Below are positions 25,355-34,162 of a stretch of 64,000 nt of DNA, one piece after another. The notes beneath the pieces are model-generated. The model saw only the letters and a program-made list of their open reading frames with translations, ran no database searches and had not been told where the DNA came from. Within the stretch, counting starts at the first letter, position 1, and each line of letters begins with the position of its first letter. Where the stretch lies: contig CAYYXR010000006.1 of assembly GCA_964475755.1 (NCBI GenBank), positions 21,160 through 85,159 of the forward strand, read 5' to 3'. Source of the DNA: UBA11612 sp964475755 (GTDB lineage Bacteria; Pseudomonadota; Alphaproteobacteria; Rhodospirillales; Rhodospirillaceae). The translations under genes and the position numbers were made by a program.

Positions 25355-26412
25355 GTGGCAACCTGGCGAGCCAAGCCGAGCCTGTCGCCGCCATACCGTT
25401 GATCTCGAATATTTTGCCACCACTCCGGGTTATCGAGATACCACTGCACGGTTTTGCGGAGGCCAGACTTAAAAGTCTCCTCCGGCTGCCAGCCTAGTTG
25501 CGAACTGATCTTGGATATATCCATAGCGTACCGTGCATCATGACCAGGTCTATCCTCGACAAACTTTATAAGCGACCGTCGACCTTCGTTCGCCGGTCTC
25601 AGTTCGTCGAGCAGATCACAAATCAATTCGACAACTTCAATATTCGTTTTTTCCGCATTGCCGCCGATATTGTAGACCTCGCCGAGTTTACCTTGGGTGG
25701 CCGCGATCCAAAGCGCCCGTGCGTGATCTTCAACATATAGCCAATCGCGCACATTCTGACCGTTGCCGTATATCGGCAAGGATTTGCCCTCTAACCCGTT
25801 AAGAATCATAAGAGGGATGAGTTTTTCGGGAAAATGATATGGACCATAATTGTTTGAGCAGTTGGTAATAACGACAGGCAGTCCGAAAGTATGATGCCAA
25901 GCTCGCACAAGGTGGTCCGACGAAGCCTTGGACGCCGAGTACGGAGAATTCGGCGCATAGGGCGTTGTTTCATGGAACAGCCCCTCGGGACCCAGTGAAC
26001 CGTAAACCTCGTCCGTTGAAATGTGGTGAAAACGGAATCTGGACTTGCGGTCCGCATCAAGCGACAACCAATGCGCCCGCACCGCTTCTAGCAAGGTATA
26101 AGTGCCCACAATATTTGTTTGAATAAATTCCGAAGGCCCATCAATGGAGCGATCAACATGACTTTCGGCTGCAAGGTGCATAACAACGTCAAACTGCTCT
26201 TCTGCGAACAATTTATTCATCAACGCGCCGTCGCAGATGTTGCCGTGAACGAATTTATAGTTTGGATTGCCCGAGACACCCACCAGTGAATTCAGATTAC
26301 CGGCGTATGTCAGGGCGTCGACATTGACGACCTGTACGCCAACGGCCTCCACCAGATAGCGAACGACCGCTGATCCGATAAAACCGGCGCCACCTGTAAC
26401 CAGAACCTTCAA
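25351..26412 (-). CDS. rmlB: dTDP-glucose 4,6-dehydratase
   Basis: Converts dTDP-glucose to dTDP-4-keto-6-deoxyglucose using bound NAD+. 353 residues with VLVTGGAGFIGSAVVR, the HLAAESHVDRSIDGP motif, HISTDEVYGSLG (active-site Thr/Asp/Glu) and PYSASKASSDHLVRAW (YxxxK). The start is TTG. The TTG at 26412 has GAGG spaced correctly and gives the usual M-K-V-L-V-T-G start; a TTG at 26418 overlaps the rmlC stop but sits too close to that GAGG. Central gene of the rhamnose unit. Confidence 0.95.
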   Translation of the reverse strand: MKVLVTGGAGFIGSAVVRYLVEAVGVQVVNVDALTYAGNLNSLVGVSGNPNYKFVHGNICDGALMNKLFAEEQFDVVMHLAAESHVDRSIDGPSEFIQTNIVGTYTLLEAVRAHWLSLDADRKSRFRFHHISTDEVYGSLGPEGLFHETTPYAPNSPYSASKASSDHLVRAWHHTFGLPVVITNCSNNYGPYHFPEKLIPLMILNGLEGKSLPIYGNGQNVRDWLYVEDHARALWIAATQGKLGEVYNIGGNAEKTNIEVVELICDLLDELRPANEGRRSLIKFVEDRPGHDARYAMDISKISSQLGWQPEETFKSGLRKTVQWYLDNPEWWQNIRDQRYGGDRLGLARQVAT

Positions 26413-26414
26413 TT

Positions 26415-26981
26415 TCAATCCTCTGTGTAACGGAAATATTCAGGCAATTCGTTCAGCGTTGGGTTCTTCTTATCCCGCTCGGACAAATGTGCACTGACAT
26501 CCTCCACCGGCCAATCTATCCCGAGAGCTGGGTCATTCCAGAGCAGTCCCTTGTCATGCTCAGGCGCATAGTAATTCGTGACTTTGTATAGCACCTCCGT
26601 GTTCGACTCTAAGGTCATCAACCCATGCGCAAAGCCGGGGGGCACCCATATTTGGCTCCAATTGGAGGCAGAAATCTCAGCGCTCACATGCTGCCCAAAT
26701 GTCGGCGAGCCGACTCTGATATCCACGGCCACATCCAGAATTGCGCCGCGAACCACGCGTACGAGTTTCCCCTGATCAAATGGCGGTATCTGAAAATGCA
26801 AGCCCCGCACGGTTCCGGCTTGGGCGGAAAAGGCGTGGTTATCCTGTACGAACCCGCCTCTTACGCCCGCCGCCGCCCACAGCTTCTGTGAGAACGTCTC
26901 AGAGAAAAAACCCCTGCTGTCCCCATGCTTAACCGGCTGAAGAATTATAACTTCGGGAATGGTGAGATTGGTGACCTTCAA
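26415..26981 (-). CDS. rmlC: dTDP-4-dehydrorhamnose 3,5-epimerase
   Basis: Epimerises C3 and C5 of the 4-keto-6-deoxy sugar. 188 residues from TTG 26981 is the normal RmlC length. Motifs: IPEVIILQPVKHGDSRGFF, the catalytic His in TVRGLHFQIPPFDQGKLV, WVPPGFAHGLMTLE and LLWNDPALGIDWP. No ATG exists between the conserved N-terminus and an implausibly long extension that would reach the divergent membrane gene, so TTG is inferred. The Shine-Dalgarno site is weak (GGGCG). It heads the rml unit. Confidence 0.92.
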   Translation of the reverse strand: MKVTNLTIPEVIILQPVKHGDSRGFFSETFSQKLWAAAGVRGGFVQDNHAFSAQAGTVRGLHFQIPPFDQGKLVRVVRGAILDVAVDIRVGSPTFGQHVSAEISASNWSQIWVPPGFAHGLMTLESNTEVLYKVTNYYAPEHDKGLLWNDPALGIDWPVEDVSAHLSERDKKNPTLNELPEYFRYTED

Positions 26982-27129
26982 TGTCGGGCGCCCATGTGCA
27001 GCTAAAGAAATTCGCGGGAAACCGCCTCTGGTGATTGCTCTTTCATACCAGGCACAGCATGCTGAGGCATCGATATATTCAATTGCCCAGTTCAAGCCAA
27101 TATCAATATGGCGTAGCAAGACCGAGCGC

Positions 27130-28803
27130 ATGGCCTTAGCAGAAAAAATTGATGTGCGGACAGCGCTTTGGGGCGCGCTAACGCTCGGCGTGTGCCTTGT
27201 CTTCTATGCACAATATTTTTTCAGCGGGCTCAATTTTATCTCCGATGACGGCAACTATGCGCAAATCGCGTACGAGCTTTATCTTGGCCGGAGTATTTCA
27301 GATCTTGATATACATTATGGAATTCTCTGGTTCAAATTCGGTGAGCTTTTATTTCATCTCTTTGAAGTCAACTTCTTCTGGGTGAGATTTGTATTTATCT
27401 CAAGCATTACGCTCACGGTTCTACTGATTTTTTACACAACCTTTCAAATTATCGGCAATCGGCCGGTGTCCGCTCTGCTGGCGCTGATACCCATCCCCGC
27501 TACCGCGGCGGCGATCCCGGCCATTTACGGCATATGCATCATGCTCAATGTCGCAGTGCAAATGCACGTGGCGCGCAAAGTGCCGTCAATGAACCTGCGT
27601 GATGCGGCAATCGCCGGCGCGGTGCTTGCCATCACGTTTCAAATTCGGCCTGATTTTGGATACGTATTTTCACTGCCGCTCGCGATCATTCTTTTTTTAA
27701 ATCACCTGTCCAAGAAGAAAGATGCGGTCTCGCGAAGCCCCACATCTGCATCACTAAGGATAGCAGGTGCTGCGGTTGCGGGTTTCGTTGCAGCCAATAT
27801 ACCTATTGCAATCGATGCGTTTGCCAATGGATACGCGGGCTTACTGATCATGCAGTATTTGGAGTATCCGGCAATCATGTTGGAGTACTTTTCAAACGGA
27901 CTATCTCTCTTGTTGGGCGGAGGATCGCAGGCGTCCGCACCGGGTGCCGGAACGCTGCTTCAAAGACCTAGTTTTTCCGATATTTTTTTTGGAAATACGC
28001 GCACAAGACACATGGCGATCCTTGTGTACGGACCAATTATTGCCGTTGCGGCGTATCTTATCTTGAACATCAGGCGCCTCAAGCACAGCTTGGGCCAACG
28101 TCAATGGAAAGTCTTAGCCGAGTTCGTCGTGATTTTGAGCGCGGCGGCAGCATTTCCTCACTATTTCTTTTTTAGGCCGGACTTGCCGCACATTGCGAAT
28201 TTTATGCTTGGCTACATGGTGGTGGTCGCCGCATTAGGCGCACAGCTGTACACTTTTGCACGAGCTGCTGATTTGCAGCGCTGGCGGCGCGCGATAGCGT
28301 GCGTTGCTTGCGCCCTATTGGTATTGCAGCTTGTGCATACTGTTTGGATTGGTTTCATGTTTTCCGGAAACGGAGCGATCGCAATTGCAAAAGACCGGCC
28401 AGAAATTTTTACGGCTAATGACGTCGTAAAGGTCAATGTGACCACCGGCGCAAAAGACACTCTTGAATTTTTAAATCAGGTGATCCGGGAAAACTCAAAC
28501 CCGGGCGACAAGATCGTGTGCGTTCCCTATTGCCCCGGCATTGCGTTCATGACCCAACGGCAGATGATGTTTAATGATTTTTATGTGGATGATTCGTTCT
28601 TGGTCCGAGAGCCGGACTGGTTGCCGGGCGCCATTCAGAAAACCCGCGATCAACGTCCGCCCGTCGTGATCGTTTTCAATACCGCGTTGAACGGCACTAA
28701 AATTTCTCGATTCAAAAACTGGGCTGCACCCTATGTTTCGATGCTCGAGGAACAAGCATCGGAAACGGTCGAGCGCGGTGAAATCACTGTTTATCTGATG
28801 TAG
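27130..28803 (+). CDS. Large polytopic membrane protein, possible GT-C type glycosyltransferase
   Basis: 557 residues started at ATG 27130; the open frame upstream lies within rmlC DNA and lacks homology. About ten membrane helices are seen, with a periplasmic-type tail of about 120 residues at the C-terminus. After the first helix comes NFISDDGNYAQIAYEL, an acidic pair in the first outer loop as in GT-C (PMT/ArnT-like) transferases. Other patches such as FQIRPDFGYVFSL and HYFFFRPDLPHIANFMLGY are typical of uncharacterised members. It may decorate the polysaccharide with sugars from polyprenyl-phosphate donors. The enzyme class is inference; the membrane topology is clear. Confidence 0.7.
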   Translation: MALAEKIDVRTALWGALTLGVCLVFYAQYFFSGLNFISDDGNYAQIAYELYLGRSISDLDIHYGILWFKFGELLFHLFEVNFFWVRFVFISSITLTVLLIFYTTFQIIGNRPVSALLALIPIPATAAAIPAIYGICIMLNVAVQMHVARKVPSMNLRDAAIAGAVLAITFQIRPDFGYVFSLPLAIILFLNHLSKKKDAVSRSPTSASLRIAGAAVAGFVAANIPIAIDAFANGYAGLLIMQYLEYPAIMLEYFSNGLSLLLGGGSQASAPGAGTLLQRPSFSDIFFGNTRTRHMAILVYGPIIAVAAYLILNIRRLKHSLGQRQWKVLAEFVVILSAAAAFPHYFFFRPDLPHIANFMLGYMVVVAALGAQLYTFARAADLQRWRRAIACVACALLVLQLVHTVWIGFMFSGNGAIAIAKDRPEIFTANDVVKVNVTTGAKDTLEFLNQVIRENSNPGDKIVCVPYCPGIAFMTQRQMMFNDFYVDDSFLVREPDWLPGAIQKTRDQRPPVVIVFNTALNGTKISRFKNWAAPYVSMLEEQASETVERGEITVYLM

Positions 28804-28824
28804 CCAAGGGGCTTCCCGCAAAAA

Positions 28825-28915
<91 letters not shown>

Positions 28916-29122
28916 GCGGTCTTTGCCGCCGGGTCAGGCTAAGTGCTGGCCACGGCTGTTTTTTTGGCGCGCGGACCCTAACCGAAGGCTGCGGGCACCG
29001 CAACGCTGATACGCCGAGTCCCGGCTCCGCACCCTTAGGCCCGGAAATTGGCCCAGCGGCAACCCTATAACCAATTGCAAAGTAAAGGTTAATGGGGGCC
29101 AGGGACATCAAGGCAAGCGCCA

Positions 29123-29150
29123 TTGACTTGAAGGCCTGCCTCAGTATATT
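29123..29150 (+). promoter_or_regulatory. Sigma70-type promoter for rplU-rpmA
   Basis: TTGACT at 29123 and TATATT at 29145 are separated by 16 bp. Predicted transcription starts near 29157, about 70 bases before the L21 start codon. The region from 28920 to 29122 upstream of it holds nothing else that I recognise. Confidence 0.65.
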
Positions 29151-29225
29151 CACGCCGCTTCTGCGCGGGTTCATGTGCGATTTCGCCGTGGCCCGCCGTT
29201 TTCGTTTTTTCAGGACTTTAAGACC

Positions 29226-29714
29226 ATGTTCGCAGTGATTAAAACGGGCGGCAAACAGTACCGCGTCAGCAAGGACGATGTGATTGCCGTTGAGAAAGTA
29301 GACGGTGACGACGGCGAAACCGTTGTGTTCGACAACGTTTTGATGCTCGGCGACAAGATCGGCGCGCCCCAAGTGGCCGACGCCAAGGTCGTGGGTGAGG
29401 TTCTGCGTCAGTTTCGCGACGATAAAAAAATCATTTTTAAGAAACGCCGCCGCAAGCACTACCGCCGCCGCAACGGTCACCGCCAATACCTGACCCTCGT
29501 GAAGATCACGGACATGGGTACGGGCATTAGCGTGGCGCCGGCCAAGAAGAAGGCTGCCGCGCCGAAGGCCGAGGCGAGTGAAGCACCGACCGAAAAACCG
29601 GCGGAGACGACAGCAACTCAAGCCGCGCCCAAGAAAAAAGCTGCGGCGAAAACTACCGCCAAGAAAGCGCCGGCCAAAAAGGCTGCGAAGAAAACGGCTA
29701 AGAAGTCGTCCTAA
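29226..29714 (+). CDS. rplU: 50S ribosomal protein L21 with a long Lys/Ala-rich C-terminal tail
   Basis: Binds 23S rRNA in the large subunit. Residues 1-103 are a standard L21: MFAVIKTGGKQYRVSKDD, VLMLGD, then FKKRRRKHYRRRNGHRQYLT. Family members usually end there. This one runs on to 162 residues with a low-complexity tail rich in Lys, Ala and Pro (repeats such as AAKTTAKKAPAKKA), similar to histone H1-like tails seen on some bacterial proteins. The tail is in frame and ends at a normal stop 24 bp before rpmA, so it is probably translated. Start ATG 29226. Confidence 0.95.
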   Translation: MFAVIKTGGKQYRVSKDDVIAVEKVDGDDGETVVFDNVLMLGDKIGAPQVADAKVVGEVLRQFRDDKKIIFKKRRRKHYRRRNGHRQYLTLVKITDMGTGISVAPAKKKAAAPKAEASEAPTEKPAETTATQAAPKKKAAAKTTAKKAPAKKAAKKTAKKSS

Positions 29715-29738
29715 CAGGTTCGGCGAGGAGACACAGAT

Positions 29739-30002
29739 ATGGCACATAAGAAATCAGGCGGCTCGTCCAAGAACGGTCGCGATACAATCGGCAAACGCCT
29801 CGGGGTGAAGAAGTTCGGCGGACAGCACGTCATCCCCGGCAACATTATCGTGCGCCAGCGCGGCACGAAGTGGCACCCCGGCAAGAATGTTGGCCTGGGC
29901 CGCGACTACACGATCTTTGCCCTGGAAGAAGGCAAGGTTAGCTTTAAGACCTCGTCCAAAGGCCGCGTGTACGTGTCCGTGGATCCGATGCCGCAACAAT
30001 AA
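29739..30002 (+). CDS. rpmA: 50S ribosomal protein L27
   Basis: An 87-residue L27, which reaches the peptidyl-transferase centre with its N-terminus. MAHKKSGGSSKNGRDTIGKR and VIPGNIIVRQRGTKWHPG are the family signatures. No N-terminal propeptide (the Firmicutes-type cleaved extension) is present. GAGGAG precedes the ATG. It is co-transcribed with rplU and followed by a clear terminator hairpin. Confidence 0.97.
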   Translation: MAHKKSGGSSKNGRDTIGKRLGVKKFGGQHVIPGNIIVRQRGTKWHPGKNVGLGRDYTIFALEEGKVSFKTSSKGRVYVSVDPMPQQ

Positions 30003-30055
30003 TACCCGGCGCATATCGACCGCCGGCATCCCACGCTGGCGGTCCCGTGGAATGG

Positions 30056-30083
30056 AAGGAGACGGATCGCCCGTCTCCTTTTT
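30056..30083 (+). terminator. Rho-independent terminator after rpmA
   Basis: A perfect 10 bp stem (30056-30065 with 30071-30080), a 5 base loop ATCGC, and a run of five T that begins within the stem. It closes the rplU-rpmA unit just before the acetyltransferase gene. Confidence 0.85.
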
Positions 30084-30100
30084 ATTGGCTGGGCACATCC

Positions 30101-30646
30101 ATGTTCGACCTCATCATACAAACCGAGAATTTGGTTGTTCGGACTTTTCGATTAAGCGATGCCCCTCGCGTTCGCGAACTAGCGGGAAAGTATGAGATCG
30201 CGCACATGGTAGGCAGCATTCCACACCCGTATCCTAGCGGGATGGCTGAACAGTGGATTGGGCGGCACGATGAACGCAGACGGGAAGGAAAAGGATATCC
30301 ATTTGCAATAGTTCATCAGGGCCAATTAATCGGATCAGTTGGACTGGAAACCGACGGCGGCCAATATCTTGAGTTGGGATACTGGCTGGGCACAGAGTAT
30401 TGGAGACGCGGGTATATGAGCGAGGCCGCCAAGGCTGTGTTGCAATTTGCATTTGGCTGGCTCTCAAAACCCGGTATTCAAGCCCGCGTGATTGTGGACA
30501 ATGCGGGTTCTAAGCGCATTTTGGAGAAGCTTGGCTTTTTGTTTGCGGGACATCAAGAGACGGTTTTTCACAACGTTAGGCAGCGTGACGTGGAAATTGT
30601 TCACTACGTTCTGACCCGAGACGCATGGACCGCGCACAGGATATAA
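30101..30646 (+). CDS. GNAT family N-acetyltransferase (RimJ/RimL-type)
   Basis: 181 residues started at ATG 30101, just after the rpmA terminator. The N-terminus LIIQTENLVVRTFRLSDAPR and ELGYWLGTEYWRRGYMSEAA, the acetyl-CoA pyrophosphate-binding region (motif A), place it in Acetyltransf_3, followed by NAGSKRILEKLGF (motif B). Members acetylate ribosomal protein N-termini or small amines. A GNAT gene between rpmA and obgE is a common alphaproteobacterial arrangement. The substrate is not known. Confidence 0.88.
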   Translation: MFDLIIQTENLVVRTFRLSDAPRVRELAGKYEIAHMVGSIPHPYPSGMAEQWIGRHDERRREGKGYPFAIVHQGQLIGSVGLETDGGQYLELGYWLGTEYWRRGYMSEAAKAVLQFAFGWLSKPGIQARVIVDNAGSKRILEKLGFLFAGHQETVFHNVRQRDVEIVHYVLTRDAWTAHRI

Positions 30647-30655
30647 GTCACCACC

Positions 30656-31711
30656 ATGAAATTTCTCGATCAGGCGAAAATCTATTTGAAAGCGGGCGAT
30701 GGCGGAAACGGCTGCGTCGGGTTTCGCCGTGAGAAATTCATTGAATACGGCGGGCCTGACGGCGGCGACGGCGGATGTGGAGGCGACATCATTTTTGAGG
30801 CCGCACGCAATCTCAACACACTTATCGACTTTCGCTATCAACAGCACTTCAAAGCAGAACGCGGTGTGGACGGTGCGGGACAAAACCGGACCGGCCGTGA
30901 CGGTAAAGACCTTGTGATCAAGGTGCCGGTCGGCACGGAAATTTTAAGCGACGATAAAGACGATGTACTTGCGGATTTGAGCGAAGACGGCCAGCGCATT
31001 GTATTGCTGAAAGGCGGCAACGGCGGTTTCGGAAACACGCACTTCAAGGGGCCGAGCAATCAGGCTCCCGACTACGCTAATCCCGGTCTTGCCGGGCCCG
31101 ATATGTGGGTATGGTTGCGCTTAAAACTCATTGCCGATGTCGGCTTGGTCGGCCTGCCCAACGCGGGCAAGTCCACATTCCTGGCCACTGTCACACGCGC
31201 GCGGCCGAAGATCGCAGGGTACCCCTTCACCACGCTCCATCCCAACTTAGGCGTGGCCCAGGTGAACGATCTTGAGTTTGTAATTGCCGATATTCCCGGG
31301 CTCATCGAAGGCGCACACGAAGGGGCCGGTCTGGGAGATCGGTTTTTGGGCCACGTTGAACGGTGTGCCGTGCTTCTGCATTTGATTGACGGCACAGAGG
31401 AAGACGTTGCCAGCTCATACAAAACAATCAGGAACGAACTGAAAGCCTATGGCGGCGGCCTCGCGCAAAAGAAAGAAATTGTTGCGCTCAATAAATGCGA
31501 TGCCCTCGATGAGAATACGCGCGAGGAAAAACTCCAAGCATTGAGCAAGGCATGCCGTAAGAAAGTTTTTGCTCTTTCGGGTGTATCCGGCGAGGGGCGA
31601 CAGGACGTTCTAAGGCGATTGGCGAAGATTGTTTCGGCAACAAAGTCAGCCGAGCACGGTGATTTGGAAGACGACCTGGGAACATTCGAAGATCAAGGAT
31701 GGGTGCCATGA
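30656..31711 (+). CDS. obgE: GTPase ObgE/CgtA
   Basis: An essential ribosome-associated GTPase in 50S assembly and stress control. 351 residues. The Gly-rich Obg domain (GDGGNGCVGFRREKF, GGDGGCGGDIIFEA) spans about 1-158. The G domain has GLPNAGKSTFL (G1), DIPGLIEGAHEGAGLG (G3) and NKCD (G4). The variable C-terminal domain is short and acidic. ATG 30656; its stop overlaps the proB start as ATGA. Confidence 0.96.
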   Translation: MKFLDQAKIYLKAGDGGNGCVGFRREKFIEYGGPDGGDGGCGGDIIFEAARNLNTLIDFRYQQHFKAERGVDGAGQNRTGRDGKDLVIKVPVGTEILSDDKDDVLADLSEDGQRIVLLKGGNGGFGNTHFKGPSNQAPDYANPGLAGPDMWVWLRLKLIADVGLVGLPNAGKSTFLATVTRARPKIAGYPFTTLHPNLGVAQVNDLEFVIADIPGLIEGAHEGAGLGDRFLGHVERCAVLLHLIDGTEEDVASSYKTIRNELKAYGGGLAQKKEIVALNKCDALDENTREEKLQALSKACRKKVFALSGVSGEGRQDVLRRLAKIVSATKSAEHGDLEDDLGTFEDQGWVP

Positions 31712-32844
31712 GCCCGTCGCAATCACCGCAACCGTCCCCTTTAAATACCGCGAAACGGTTGGTGCTAAAAATCGGATCCGCGCTTTTGGTAGATCAGGAT
31801 ACGGGCGCCGTTCACCACGCATGGTTGGACGCGTTGTGTGACGATATTGCCGATGCCCGTGCACGCGGCCAGGAAGTCGTCATCGTGACATCGGGTGCAA
31901 TTGCTATTGGGCGCGGCCCTCTTGGCATGAAAGGTCGCAAGCTCCGCCTGGAAGAAAAACAAGCCGCGGCAGCGACAGGCCAAATGCGACTGTCCCACGC
32001 CTACCAACAATCTCTGAACCGGCATGGCATAACCGTCGCGCAGGTCTTAATTACCCTGGACGATACCGAAGATCGGCGCCGCTATCTCAATGCCCGCAAC
32101 ACACTTGATACTTTGCTAAAACTGGACGCCGTTCCGGTAATCAATGAAAACGATTCCGTTGCAACAACGGAAATCCGCTTCGGTGACAATGACCGGTTGG
32201 CAGCACGTGTCGCGCAAATGATCAGTGCCGATACACTCGTGCTTTTTTCGGATATCGATGGTTTGTACTCGGCAGATCCGCGATCCGATCCCAACGCATC
32301 GCTCATACCGGAAGTTCGGGAGGTGACTCCTGATATCGAAGCCATGGCGGGCGCCGCATCGGAGCAAGGGTCCGGCGGCATGATCACAAAACTGATCGCC
32401 GCGAAAATTTGCATGGGCGCAGGGTGCCGAATGGCGATCGCCCCCGGAAAACCGAGAAATCCACTCAAGCATCTTTCCGATGGCGGCCGCTGCACGTGGT
32501 TCCTACCCGCAGCCGAACCGCGCGCCGCGCGCAAACGTTGGATCGCGGCGAGCCTGCAGACGCTCGGTGTGCTGGTGGTGGACGATGGTGCGATCACCGC
32601 CCTCAATGCCGGCAAAAGCTTGTTGCCCGCCGGAATCGTGGACGTGTCTGGCGAGTTTCAGCGTGGGGATGCCGTCGAGGTGCGATCAAAGACCGGCAAG
32701 GTCATCGGCAAAGGACTCTCCGCCTATCCCGCCTCGGACATCCAATCCATTAAGGGCCAGAAGTCCGAAAATATCGAGGAAATCCTGGGATTTCGAGGCC
32801 GCAGTGAGGTCATTCACCGGGACGACCTCGTCATGGGGTCCTAG
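31708..32844 (+). CDS. proB: Glutamate 5-kinase
   Basis: The first step of proline synthesis, phosphorylating glutamate. 378 residues, two domains. An amino acid kinase domain is at about 1-260 (RLVLKIGSALLV, IVTSGAIAIG, NENDSV, FGDNDRLAARVA, SDIDGLYSADPR). A C-terminal PUA domain is at about 280-370 (SLLPAGIVDVSGEFQRGD). The start at 31708 overlaps the obgE stop and is preceded by AAGGA; an ATG three codons upstream is less likely. Followed by proA after 37 bp. Confidence 0.96.
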   Translation: MSPSQSPQPSPLNTAKRLVLKIGSALLVDQDTGAVHHAWLDALCDDIADARARGQEVVIVTSGAIAIGRGPLGMKGRKLRLEEKQAAAATGQMRLSHAYQQSLNRHGITVAQVLITLDDTEDRRRYLNARNTLDTLLKLDAVPVINENDSVATTEIRFGDNDRLAARVAQMISADTLVLFSDIDGLYSADPRSDPNASLIPEVREVTPDIEAMAGAASEQGSGGMITKLIAAKICMGAGCRMAIAPGKPRNPLKHLSDGGRCTWFLPAAEPRAARKRWIAASLQTLGVLVVDDGAITALNAGKSLLPAGIVDVSGEFQRGDAVEVRSKTGKVIGKGLSAYPASDIQSIKGQKSENIEEILGFRGRSEVIHRDDLVMGS

Positions 32845-32881
32845 GGCCCGGCATGATAGAGTGAGCTGAAGGGAGATTGTC

Positions 32882-34162
32882 ATGGACGGCGCGGCGGCTA
32901 ACGACACCAACGTTGCGGATTTAATGGCCGACATCGGCCGCAAGGCCCGTGACGCCTCGCGCATACTCGGCGCGGTCAAAGCTGAACAGAAAAATGCGGC
33001 GTTGGCGGCTGCCGCCGCCGCGCTACGCGCAAATACCGGCGCCATTAAAGACGCCAATGCAAAAGATATGGATGCGGCAAAAGCTAAAGGTCTAAGCGGC
33101 GCAATGCTCGACCGGCTTGAGTTGAATGATGCCCGCATTGATGCCATGGCAAAAGGATTGGAAGATATCGCCCAGCTGAACGACCCTGTCGGCGAAATCA
33201 TTACCTCCTGGACACGTCCGAACGGGCTCCAGATCGAGCGTGTCCGCACGCCTCTTGGGGTCATCGGCGTCATTTATGAGTCGCGGCCGAATGTGACGGC
33301 CGATGCGGGCGGATTGTGCCTGAAGGCTGGAAATGCCTGCATATTACGTGGTGGATCGGAAAGCTTTCATTCGTCTCGTGCCATTCTTACGGCCCTTCAG
33401 TCGGGTTTACGCGAAGCAGGCTTACCCGAGACCGCCATTCAGATGGTTCCAACCACGGACCGCGCCGCCGTCGGCAAAATGCTGACCATGACAAAATATA
33501 TCGATGTCATCGTGCCCCGAGGCGGGCAGTCGCTCGTGGAGCGCGTCATGCGCGAATCCCGCGTGCCGACCTTTCTGCATCTTATTGGCCTGTGCCACAC
33601 CTATATTCACAGCGACGCCGATCCGAAGAAAGCGCGCGACATTGTGCTAAACGCAAAAATGCGCCGCACGGGCATTTGCGGCGCAACTGAAACAGTGTTG
33701 GTGGACGAAAATGTCGCATCATCCATCATGCCTTCGATCTTGGAAGATCTGGACAAGGCCGGTTGTGAAGTGCGCGGGGACCAGGCGCTTCAAGCGTTGA
33801 GCGGGAAAGTCGTGCCCGCGACCAATGAGGATTGGGATACGGAATATTTGGAGCCGATTGTATCCATCAAGACCGTCAAGAATCTGGATGAGGCTGTGAC
33901 CCATATTTTGGCGCATGGCAGCGACCACACGGACTCCATCGTGACCGAAAACAGGGATGCGGCAGAGAAGTTTATGAACGCGCTCAGCAGCGCTATCGTC
34001 ATGCACAATACCTCCACCCAATTTGCGGATGGCGGTGAATTCGGTATGGGCGCGGAAATCGGCATTGCGACCGGCAAGCTTCACGCCCGCGGCCCTGTTG
34101 GAGTCGAGCAGCTGACAACTTTCAAATACAAGGTGCGCGGTGACGGGCAAATCCGCCCCTAA
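32882..34162 (+). CDS. proA: Gamma-glutamyl phosphate reductase
   Basis: The second step of proline synthesis, forming glutamate-5-semialdehyde with NADPH. 426 residues, the normal length, in the aldehyde dehydrogenase fold. PLGVIGVIYESRPNVTADA, CLKAGNACILRGGSE, PRGGQSLVERV and the catalytic cysteine in RRTGICGATETVLV are all present, as is HNTSTQFADGGEFGMGAEIGI near the end. GAAGGGAG lies before the ATG. It overlaps the nadD start by 23 bp. Confidence 0.97.
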   Translation: MDGAAANDTNVADLMADIGRKARDASRILGAVKAEQKNAALAAAAAALRANTGAIKDANAKDMDAAKAKGLSGAMLDRLELNDARIDAMAKGLEDIAQLNDPVGEIITSWTRPNGLQIERVRTPLGVIGVIYESRPNVTADAGGLCLKAGNACILRGGSESFHSSRAILTALQSGLREAGLPETAIQMVPTTDRAAVGKMLTMTKYIDVIVPRGGQSLVERVMRESRVPTFLHLIGLCHTYIHSDADPKKARDIVLNAKMRRTGICGATETVLVDENVASSIMPSILEDLDKAGCEVRGDQALQALSGKVVPATNEDWDTEYLEPIVSIKTVKNLDEAVTHILAHGSDHTDSIVTENRDAAEKFMNALSSAIVMHNTSTQFADGGEFGMGAEIGIATGKLHARGPVGVEQLTTFKYKVRGDGQIRP

